Assembly: GCA_900765705.1 (NCBI GenBank)
Contig: CAAFSR010000170.1
Span: forward strand, 1-31,432
Source: an uncultured Faecalibacterium sp.
GTDB taxonomy: Bacteria; Bacillota; Clostridia; Oscillospirales; Ruminococcaceae
DNA: 31,432 nt
Reading direction: 5' to 3'
The notes below the pieces were generated by a model, which saw only the letters and a program-made list of their open reading frames with translations, ran no database searches and was not told the DNA's origin. Of this stretch, positions 8,893-16,882 are shown piece after piece; within the stretch, counting starts at the first letter, position 1; each line of letters begins with the position of its first letter. The translations under genes were made by a program, and so were the position numbers.

Positions 8893-11800
8893 ATGAACAA
8901 AACAGCCATTAAAAACTTTGCCATCTGGGCGCGGAACAAGCTGATCGCAGATATCTGCTACCGTGCCGGATTGATGGGCATTACCGAAAAGGGCATTGCG
9001 GACCCGCTGCCCCAGAGCACGCTGGATGCCCAGTTCTACGATATTGGCGCAGCGGAGCCGTATCTGGTGGCAGGCGAGGCCATCAAGCAGCGGCGGCAGC
9101 TTGTGAGCGCCATCCGGGAGAAGGAGGCCGACACCGATTACGCCACCGCCTACCAGTACATCATGGAGGAGGTTGCCTATACATGGTTCAACCGCCTGAT
9201 CGCTGTGCGGTTCATGGAGGTCAACGACTATCTGCCCTCCCACCTGCGGGTGCTTAGCTCCGAGAGCGGCAAGGTGGAGCCGGATCTGGTCACTACCCCC
9301 TTTGATGCCGACCTGCCCTTTACCGCCGAGGAAGAAGCCCAGATCATCCAGTGGAAGCAGGATAACAAGCTGGACGAGCTGTTCCGCTTTTTGTTCATCA
9401 AGCAGTGCAATGAACTGAATAAAATTCTGCCCGGTCTGTTTGAAAAGACCACCGACTACACCGAAGTCCTGCTGAACCTTTCGGTGGTGGATCAGGAGGG
9501 CGTGGTGTACAAGCTGACCCACGATATCCCGGAAAAGGACTTCAACATCGAGCAGGGCGGTCAGGTGGAGATCATCGGCTGGCTGTATCAATACTACAAC
9601 ACCGAGCCTAAGAAAGCCGCTTTTGAAAAGAACGGCAAGATCACCAAAGAGGAGATCCCGGCGGTGACCCAGTTGTTCACCCCGGACTGGATCGTCCGCT
9701 ACATGGTGGAAAACAGCCTTGGCCGCCTGTGGGTAGAGGGTCACCCGGACAGCGACCTGCGGAAAAACTGGAAGTATTATCTGGACGAAGCTCCGCAGGA
9801 GCCGGAGGTGCAGGCAAAGCTGGCGACGATCCGCAAGGAGTACGCCGCCCTGAACCCGGAAGACCTCACCCTCATCGACCCCTGCATGGGTTCCGGGCAT
9901 ATTCTGGTCTATGCCTTTGACGTGCTGATGCAGATCTACGAAAGCGTGGGTTACAGCCAACGGGATGCCGCCAAGAGCATTCTGGAACACAACCTCTACG
10001 GTCTGGACATTGACGACCGCGCCTATCAGCTGGCTTATTTTGCCGTGATGATGAAGGCCCGGCAGTACAATCGCCGCATCCTCAACGGCGAAAACACCTG
10101 CCACGTCTATGCCATTCAGGAGAGCAACTCCATCAACCGGGCTCACCTCAAGTTTTTTGGGGCGGGCCTTTCGGACTTGGAAAAGAACACCGCCAAAATG
10201 CAGTTGGAGGGTCTGCTGGATATCCTGACCGATGCCAAGGAATACGGCTCCATCCTCAATTTACCGGAGTATAACTGGGCATTGCTGCGCCGGTTTGTGG
10301 GCGGCATTGACGATGAGGTGCAAATTTCGCTGGAAAGTGCCGGTGTGGAGCAGACCGCCGAGGAGCTGCAAAAGCTCATCGACCTTGGCGAAACTATGGC
10401 ACGGAAGTATTGGGTTACCTGCACCAATCCCCCCTATGCTGGTGTTAGCAATTTAAGTGCCGCAATGCGTCAGTATGTTAAGGATAACTATCCCAATTCT
10501 AAAGCAGACTTATTTGCTGTATTCATTGAACATTGTGGTCAGATGACGAAACACACAGGATATCAATCCATGATTACCCAGTATGTTTGGATGTACAAAA
10601 CGGTGTATCGTGATTTTAGATTATCAAGACTCAATGAAAGCCAAATTATAAATATGGCACATCTTGGAACTGGTGCATTTGATGAAATTGGCGGTGAAGT
10701 GGTTGACACGACTGCATTTGTACTCAGTCCAAACATTCTTAGTGGATATGAAAGTGTTTTTGCTAAACTGATTGGATATCCAGATGAAAAAACAAAAGCA
10801 ACAGCGCTTGCCGCAAAGCAAAATCGATATTCGGCTAAGCAAAAAAACTTCTTTAATGTGGCAGATTATATCTATGCTTACTGGGTAAGTGATATAGTAT
10901 TTAATATTTTAGCAACTGTTCCTCAACTTGATTCAATTGCATCCGCAAGAAAAGGATTGACCACAGGAGATAACGATCAGTTCGTTCGTATTTGGAATGA
11001 AGTTGTTTGGAACAAAACAAGTCTAACTAACTCAAAAAATGCAAAGTGGTTTCCAATGACAAAAGGAGGCGATTTCAGAAAGTGGTACGGAAATAATAAT
11101 TATGTAGTAAATTGGGAGAATTCAGGTTTTGAAATTTGCAATTTTAAAGATGAGAATGGAAAATTAAGATCTCGGCCTCAGAATATCTCTTTCTACTTCA
11201 AAGAAGCGATTTCATGGAATGATACTGGGGCGAAAGATTTAGCATTCCGGTATCAAGATAATAAGTTTATTCCTAATGCATCTGGACCATGTGTCTATGC
11301 TGACAATACACATCTTATATACTTTATGGGGCTTTTTAATTCAAAAGTTTCACGTGTGATTATGGAGGTATTAGCTCCGGGTATTAAATTTGAAGTAGGC
11401 CAAATTGCAAAGTATCCTGTAATTGTCAACAAAGACAGGATGAAGCAGGTGTGTTCCATCTCAGAAGAAAATTTAACATATTCGAAAGCGGATTGGGATG
11501 CGATGGAAACTTCTTGGAACTTTAAGACGCATCCATTGATAAAACTAAAAATGGCTGGTGCAAATCCTTGTGGCGATAACAATGGTGCGGCAATTAAATT
11601 GTCTTCTGTTTATAAGGCATGGGAGATTACCTGTGATGGCTATTTTGAAAAGCTGAAAGCCAACGAAGAAGAGCTGAACCGCATTTTTATTGACATTTAC
11701 GGCTTGCAGGATGAACTGACCCCGGAAGTGGAAGATAAAGATGTGACCGTGCGCAAAGCTGACTTGCAGCGGGACATCAAGAGCCTGCTCAGCTATGCGG

Positions 11801-12645
11801 TGGGCTGTATGTTTGGCCGCTACTCGCTGGATGTGCCCGGGCTTGTGCTGGCTGGCCAGCCTTTTGAAGAAAAATTTGTCTATGCAAGCGCACCGTTGAC
11901 CGGTACGGGCTTTGCAGGTTCATCGGATTTCAGTTATGCAAGGGGAGATGCATACATCCGCACGGAGGATGGTGTAAAAAGATGCACCTTTGCCCCGGAT
12001 GTGGATAACGTCATCCCCATTACGGATGAGGAGTATCTGGAGGACGACATCATTGCACGCCTGTGCGACTGGCTGAAGGTGGTATACGGTGCGGACACGC
12101 TGGAAGCAAACCTCGATTACATTGCCAAGGCGCTGGGCAATAAGGGCACCACCAGCCGGGAGGTCATCCGCAATTACTTTGTGAACGACTTTTTCAAGGA
12201 TCACTGCCAGACCTACTCGGTCACCGGCTCCGGCAAGCGCCCCATCTACTGGCTGTTCGACAGCGGCAAGCAGAACGGCTTTAAAGCGCTGGTCTACCTC
12301 CACCGCTACACCCCGGATACTATCGGCACCCTGCGTGTGGACTACCTGCACAAGATGCAGCGTGTGTATGAATCCGAAAAGGCTCGTATGCAAGATATGA
12401 TGGATCATACCAGTAATACTCGTGAAAAGGCAGCGGCAGAAAAGCGGAGAAATAAACTAAAGCTTCAGATTGACGAATGCCAGAAGTATGATGAAAAGAT
12501 CAGCCATCTGGCACTTTCCCGCATTGCGCTGGACCTCGACGACGGCGTAAAGGTGAACTACCGCAAGCTCCAGACCGCCGCCGATGGCAAGTTCTACGAG
12601 GTGTTGGCGGATAGCAAGAACATCATGGCGAAAGAGAAGAAATGA
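8893..12645 (+). CDS. pglX: BREX-1 adenine-specific DNA methyltransferase PglX
   Basis: This 1250-residue protein is PglX, the BREX adenine methyltransferase that marks host DNA at a specific non-palindromic site using S-adenosylmethionine. Motif I is DPCMGSGHI, starting at D329. Motif IV is NPPY at 512-515, in the context TCTNPPYAG. Upstream, TPDWIVRYMVENSLGR is typical of the family. The C-terminal half should hold the target-recognition region. The ATG at 8893 has GGAG eight bases upstream and is preferred to the ATG at 8866 inside the protease gene. From about 10440 to 11640 the DNA becomes AT-rich (17 of 60 G+C at 11101-11160, against 35 of 60 at 12181-12240), starting almost exactly at the NPPY codons. 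The protein reads through in frame, so this looks like a natural module swap. Confidence 0.95.
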   Translation: MNKTAIKNFAIWARNKLIADICYRAGLMGITEKGIADPLPQSTLDAQFYDIGAAEPYLVAGEAIKQRRQLVSAIREKEADTDYATAYQYIMEEVAYTWFNRLIAVRFMEVNDYLPSHLRVLSSESGKVEPDLVTTPFDADLPFTAEEEAQIIQWKQDNKLDELFRFLFIKQCNELNKILPGLFEKTTDYTEVLLNLSVVDQEGVVYKLTHDIPEKDFNIEQGGQVEIIGWLYQYYNTEPKKAAFEKNGKITKEEIPAVTQLFTPDWIVRYMVENSLGRLWVEGHPDSDLRKNWKYYLDEAPQEPEVQAKLATIRKEYAALNPEDLTLIDPCMGSGHILVYAFDVLMQIYESVGYSQRDAAKSILEHNLYGLDIDDRAYQLAYFAVMMKARQYNRRILNGENTCHVYAIQESNSINRAHLKFFGAGLSDLEKNTAKMQLEGLLDILTDAKEYGSILNLPEYNWALLRRFVGGIDDEVQISLESAGVEQTAEELQKLIDLGETMARKYWVTCTNPPYAGVSNLSAAMRQYVKDNYPNSKADLFAVFIEHCGQMTKHTGYQSMITQYVWMYKTVYRDFRLSRLNESQIINMAHLGTGAFDEIGGEVVDTTAFVLSPNILSGYESVFAKLIGYPDEKTKATALAAKQNRYSAKQKNFFNVADYIYAYWVSDIVFNILATVPQLDSIASARKGLTTGDNDQFVRIWNEVVWNKTSLTNSKNAKWFPMTKGGDFRKWYGNNNYVVNWENSGFEICNFKDENGKLRSRPQNISFYFKEAISWNDTGAKDLAFRYQDNKFIPNASGPCVYADNTHLIYFMGLFNSKVSRVIMEVLAPGIKFEVGQIAKYPVIVNKDRMKQVCSISEENLTYSKADWDAMETSWNFKTHPLIKLKMAGANPCGDNNGAAIKLSSVYKAWEITCDGYFEKLKANEEELNRIFIDIYGLQDELTPEVEDKDVTVRKADLQRDIKSLLSYAVGCMFGRYSLDVPGLVLAGQPFEEKFVYASAPLTGTGFAGSSDFSYARGDAYIRTEDGVKRCTFAPDVDNVIPITDEEYLEDDIIARLCDWLKVVYGADTLEANLDYIAKALGNKGTTSREVIRNYFVNDFFKDHCQTYSVTGSGKRPIYWLFDSGKQNGFKALVYLHRYTPDTIGTLRVDYLHKMQRVYESEKARMQDMMDHTSNTREKAAAEKRRNKLKLQIDECQKYDEKISHLALSRIALDLDDGVKVNYRKLQTAADGKFYEVLADSKNIMAKEKK

Positions 12646-12662
12646 AAGCCGGAGGCGAGAAA

Positions 12663-14324
12663 ATGTACAAAGTTGATGGAAGAAATGCACAAATTCTGCT
12701 GGGATACGAGGATGTCTTTCACGAGAAAGCTCCGGATTTGATAACGGAAATCAAAAAACTTAATATGCACAAGGCGATTTCTATTATTTGTGAACTTATA
12801 GAATTGAGGAACAAAAAGACAAAGCCCGTTGATACGCAGCATTTATCCGGCGTGACTTTTCCGATTGAGCTTTACTTAAAAAAGGAAATTCTTCAGATTG
12901 GAGAATCATCAAACAGTGACCTGATATCAAATCCTGTCTTTCGAAGGAATCGCCACATTGTTTCGCTGCAGATGTTGATGTTCCTTTTGAAAAAAATTAT
13001 AGTTTATGGTGACCATCAGACATTTTCTCAAACAGATTATACCGTGACAGACGAAGACTATGCAACTATTTTGAGATTACAACTTATCGCAGTCGATGAA
13101 GTGTGTCAGTTGGAGTCCGTTGAATTCGATAAAGGACATTTTCTGTATTCAACGTATCATTTGAATAATCGCCCATCACTTGCAGGAAGATTCTTACGAA
13201 TGTATTATATGTTGGAATGTCTTGACAGAAGTGTTGATGCTTTTTCTTATGATGTACAAAACGAATATAAAAACTACTATGAAGATTTCAAAAATAAATA
13301 TGGGATAACGACAACACAATATTCGTCTATACTGTTCTGGGAACTTCAGCCATATTTTACTGATGAATGTGGACTGGCACACGTGAGTATATGGAAAAGC
13401 ATCAATTCTACATACAAAAAAAGCGAGAGTAGAGAAACTTTAGAAAAGGCGTTGAAAGTACTATCTATTAAACCTGTAGAATTGAAAAAATGGGCAACGG
13501 AAACTCAATGCAATCAGTGGGATTTTTCAAATTTTTTAGCTTATCCTTTTTTTCAGGATGATGAGGGAAGGTACATTTCGATTAGCGACTATACTCTTTC
13601 AAATGCTTTCTTTGAAAAAATGTTTTGGTTGATTAGAGAGTGTTATCCCCAAAGTGACAATGAAGCAATGGCTTTTTATGGAAGATTGTTTGAAAAATAC
13701 ATTCAAGTTCTCACCTATAATGCTAATGCGCAGAAGAAAAATTATACTTTTGTTGATGAATTTTCTATAAAAGCTGGAAAGCAAGATATTAAGTCATCGG
13801 ATGCTTATTTGAAAAATGGTAACTGTCTACTGGCAATTGAGGCAAAAGGCTTTTCTAATTTGATTACTGTGATGACGCAAAATATGGATGTTGAAAGAAA
13901 TTATAAAAAGCTATTCGTGAAGCCGGTTTTAGAGGCAGACAAATTTTGTGAGCGAGCTATTGAAAATGGGAGTTTTGGAGATGTTGATAAAATATATATA
14001 ATTAGTGTAACTTTGGATAGTATTGAGGCAAATCCATTTTATTATGAACAAATTTATGGCGAAATCGAAAAAAATAAAATTTGTGATAAAGTTAAGTGCT
14101 ACTTCAATTTTAGCATAGCGGAATACGAGATGCTTATGTGCGCTGTTGAAAGTGGCGAGAATATATGTGAGTTGCTAAGCGAGTATTTTTCACTCGATGT
14201 TTTGTCGCCTTTTAGCACTTTCTTGCAGCAGCGTGCTTCAAAGCTGCCTACAATGACAAAGTTTATGAAAGAGTGCTATACTGAAGCAAGTGCAAAAATG
14301 TTAGAGATGTTAAAGGAATCTTAG
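12663..14324 (+). CDS. PD-(D/E)XK-like nuclease candidate inserted between pglX and pglZ
   Basis: This 553-residue protein belongs to no family I recognise. The C-terminal part holds a plausible PD-(D/E)XK nuclease core: D380 in KSSDAYLKNG, followed by E393 and K395 in LLAIEAKGF on a hydrophobic strand, with a preceding helix containing YGRLFEKYIQVL. The N-terminal 300 residues are mostly helical with no clear motif. No signal peptide or membrane segment is seen. The ATG at 12663 has GGAGG seven bases upstream; an alternative ATG at 12642 overlaps the pglX stop. The gene is strongly AT-rich (14 of 60 G+C at 13981-14040) between GC-rich neighbours, a sign of insertion. It is 11 bases upstream of pglZ, so it is cotranscribed. 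It could be a restriction partner to PglX, but nuclease activity is inferred from the motif only. Confidence 0.75.
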   Translation: MYKVDGRNAQILLGYEDVFHEKAPDLITEIKKLNMHKAISIICELIELRNKKTKPVDTQHLSGVTFPIELYLKKEILQIGESSNSDLISNPVFRRNRHIVSLQMLMFLLKKIIVYGDHQTFSQTDYTVTDEDYATILRLQLIAVDEVCQLESVEFDKGHFLYSTYHLNNRPSLAGRFLRMYYMLECLDRSVDAFSYDVQNEYKNYYEDFKNKYGITTTQYSSILFWELQPYFTDECGLAHVSIWKSINSTYKKSESRETLEKALKVLSIKPVELKKWATETQCNQWDFSNFLAYPFFQDDEGRYISISDYTLSNAFFEKMFWLIRECYPQSDNEAMAFYGRLFEKYIQVLTYNANAQKKNYTFVDEFSIKAGKQDIKSSDAYLKNGNCLLAIEAKGFSNLITVMTQNMDVERNYKKLFVKPVLEADKFCERAIENGSFGDVDKIYIISVTLDSIEANPFYYEQIYGEIEKNKICDKVKCYFNFSIAEYEMLMCAVESGENICELLSEYFSLDVLSPFSTFLQQRASKLPTMTKFMKECYTEASAKMLEMLKES

Positions 14325-14335
14325 GGTAGATAACA

Positions 14336-16858
14336 ATGGCCGAATTAAACCTGAAACAAATCATTGACCGCCTGAATGCGGAATTTGTGGGCGATACCCG
14401 CAAGCTGGTGTTCTGGTACGATGACAAGGCAGACTTTGCCGAGGATCTGGAAAATGTGGAGCTGGAAAATGCAAAGATTTACCGCCTCCAGCCCGATAAC
14501 CAGTTCTATACCAAATACTTTCTGGAACGGGTGGACACCACCACCAATTACCTTGTCTACGCCCCGTTCCCCAAGCCCGATGTGCGGGAAAACCACTTGG
14601 AGGACACTCTGCTGTACTCCCGGCGGTTCTTTGCCGACCGTGCCTCACTGCTGTCGGTAGACCTTGGCATTGAGGAAAAGTATAAGCCTATCCTCGAAAA
14701 GCACATCAAGTTTTTTGCCGATAAAAAGCGCACCCAGCGGTTCTACGATCTGGAAATTGAGAACTTCAACGAGGAAAACATCCTCACCGGGCTGCTCAGC
14801 GCCATCTGCAAAGCACGCACCTGCTCCTTTGAGGAGGTGGTGCGTGTCGTGCTCACCGAGGGCAGCCTGTCGGAGAATGTCTACTTGCAGCAGTTTGAAC
14901 AGTACGATCTGCTGCCGTCCTTCTGGCGGCTGTGCGAGCAGCATTTTGGCTATACGGACGTAAAACCCACGCTGGAACGGCTGCTGGTGACCCTTTTCGT
15001 CACCTATACCGCCCGCTATGTGCAGACGGAGCTGCCTGCGGCGTGGAAGTCCTTTGTCTCCTACAAGGCAGGCAACATCATTGCCTTCCTCGACAGCCTG
15101 ATGAACAGCGTCCTCTACCGGGATAAGTACGATGAACTTTCGGATCATGTGGCAAAGGGGCTGAACGTCTATCAGGCGTTCTCCGGCTGCCGTGCCGATG
15201 ATCTGGTGGAGTGCGATACCTTCCTTGCAGTGGATCAGGTACTGGTCAAGTGGCTGATGGGGCGGCTCCTTGCCGAGGATACCGGGGCAAAGCTCAACGA
15301 GCTGACCATCCCGGAGGTGTGCGAAAAGCGTGCCAAGATGCACTTTGGCAGAAAGACCGACAAGACCTACCAGTTGCTGCAAAGTGCCTACTGCATGGTG
15401 CAGGCGGCAAACTACCGCAGCGCCGAGGGCTTCAAAGCCATTGTGGACCGGTATCTGTCCGCAGATCATCAGATAGACCAGCAGTACCGGAAGTTCTACT
15501 TCTATTACGACAAGCTGGAAAACACCGAAGCCTTTGAGCCGCTGCGGGAGCTGGTGGAGAACATCTACACCAACGAATATCTTGACACTCTTCTCCCAGC
15601 ATGGAACGAGGCTTTCCAGCAGGAGGAAGCTCTGTCGGTGCTGCCCTTGCAGCGGGATTTCTACAACGCCAACCTGCGCTACGCCAAGGAGCGTACCGTG
15701 GTCATTATCTCCGATGCCATGCGGTATGAGGTAGGGCAGGAGCTTTTTGCCCGGATGCAGGATGACCCCAAGTGCTCGGCGCAGTTGAACGTGCAGTTGG
15801 GCGTGCTGCCCTCCTACACCCGGCTGGGCATGGCTGCGCTTCTCCCGCACCGCACGCTGGAAATGACCGATGACTTTCAGGTTCTGGTGGATGGCACCCT
15901 CTGCGATACGCTGGCAGGGCGTCAGCAGGTGCTGCAAAGCTATGTGCCGGACAGCGTCTGCATCCAGTTTGACGAGATCAAGAGTATGAAGGTGGCAGAC
16001 CTGCGGGATGTCCTTACCAAACGGCAGGTCATCTATGTGTACCACAATCAGATCGATGCCCGTGGTGACAAGCCCAACACCGAGGATGAGGTGTTCAACG
16101 CCTGTGAGGAAGCTGTGCAGGAGATCATGGATCTGATCCGCCGCATTAATGGCAGCGGAAACACCCATCACTTTATCGTAACGGCAGACCACGGCTTTAT
16201 CTATAAGCGGGATAAGCTGTCCGAGAGCGAGAAGATCGCAGGCAAGAGCATGGAAAATGCTTTTGTCAACCGCCGCTTTGTGGTGTCCGCTGCTCCGCTT
16301 CAGGATGACGGCATCGGGCACATGAGCATGGGCGCAGTACTGGGCAATCAGGATGCCAAGGTGGTTTCCTACCCGGTCAGCAGCAACGTGTTCAAGGTTG
16401 CTGGCGGCGGTGCCAACTACGTCCACGGCGGTTCCTCACCGCAGGAGATGCTGGTGCCAGTGCTGGATATCAAGATGGAGCGTGGACATCAGGAGACCAA
16501 GAACGCAGAAATCGCACTGGTCAGTATCCTCCACAAGATCACGAACCTGATCACCTCCATGGATTTTGTCCAGTCGGAAGCCGTCAGCGATACTGTGAAA
16601 CCGGCAAAATATCGGGTGTTCTTCATCTCGGAGGATAACGAGAAGATCTCCAACGAAAATACCTATGTGGCAGACAACCGGGAGCTCAGCGCACAAAAGC
16701 GCATTTTCCGGCTGCGTTTTACCTTTAAGAACAAGAAGTACGATAAAGACAAGCAGTATTATCTTGTGGTCTACGATGAGGATACAGGTCTGGAACAGTG
16801 GCGGCATCCGGTGATGATGGATATTGCCTTTGCAGACGATTTTGGCTTTGGATTCTAA
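14336..16858 (+). CDS. pglZ: BREX-1 alkaline-phosphatase-fold protein PglZ
   Basis: This 840-residue protein is PglZ, the signature protein of BREX systems, of the usual type 1 length. The N-terminal domain (to about residue 400) is helical. The C-terminal half has the alkaline phosphatase-superfamily metal-binding pattern: a strand with IISDAMRYEVG (D460) and a later FIVTADHGFIYKR (D618, H619). PglZ is a metal-dependent phosphodiesterase-like protein needed for phage exclusion; its in vivo substrate is not settled. The start is 11 bases after the nuclease stop. The DNA returns to GC-rich composition here (37 of 60 G+C at 15241-15300), like the other core BREX genes. Confidence 0.95.
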   Translation: MAELNLKQIIDRLNAEFVGDTRKLVFWYDDKADFAEDLENVELENAKIYRLQPDNQFYTKYFLERVDTTTNYLVYAPFPKPDVRENHLEDTLLYSRRFFADRASLLSVDLGIEEKYKPILEKHIKFFADKKRTQRFYDLEIENFNEENILTGLLSAICKARTCSFEEVVRVVLTEGSLSENVYLQQFEQYDLLPSFWRLCEQHFGYTDVKPTLERLLVTLFVTYTARYVQTELPAAWKSFVSYKAGNIIAFLDSLMNSVLYRDKYDELSDHVAKGLNVYQAFSGCRADDLVECDTFLAVDQVLVKWLMGRLLAEDTGAKLNELTIPEVCEKRAKMHFGRKTDKTYQLLQSAYCMVQAANYRSAEGFKAIVDRYLSADHQIDQQYRKFYFYYDKLENTEAFEPLRELVENIYTNEYLDTLLPAWNEAFQQEEALSVLPLQRDFYNANLRYAKERTVVIISDAMRYEVGQELFARMQDDPKCSAQLNVQLGVLPSYTRLGMAALLPHRTLEMTDDFQVLVDGTLCDTLAGRQQVLQSYVPDSVCIQFDEIKSMKVADLRDVLTKRQVIYVYHNQIDARGDKPNTEDEVFNACEEAVQEIMDLIRRINGSGNTHHFIVTADHGFIYKRDKLSESEKIAGKSMENAFVNRRFVVSAAPLQDDGIGHMSMGAVLGNQDAKVVSYPVSSNVFKVAGGGANYVHGGSSPQEMLVPVLDIKMERGHQETKNAEIALVSILHKITNLITSMDFVQSEAVSDTVKPAKYRVFFISEDNEKISNENTYVADNRELSAQKRIFRLRFTFKNKKYDKDKQYYLVVYDEDTGLEQWRHPVMMDIAFADDFGFGF

Positions 16859-16882
16859 CAAAAAGGAAGGCGGGTACACCGT

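Noticed and set aside
8863..10146. 427-codon minus-strand frame opposite pglX
   Set aside because: It mirrors the methyltransferase coding strand and has no motif of its own.
14645..16426. A 593-codon open frame antisense to pglZ
   Set aside because: Same kind of shadow; pglZ on the plus strand has recognised catalytic motifs.
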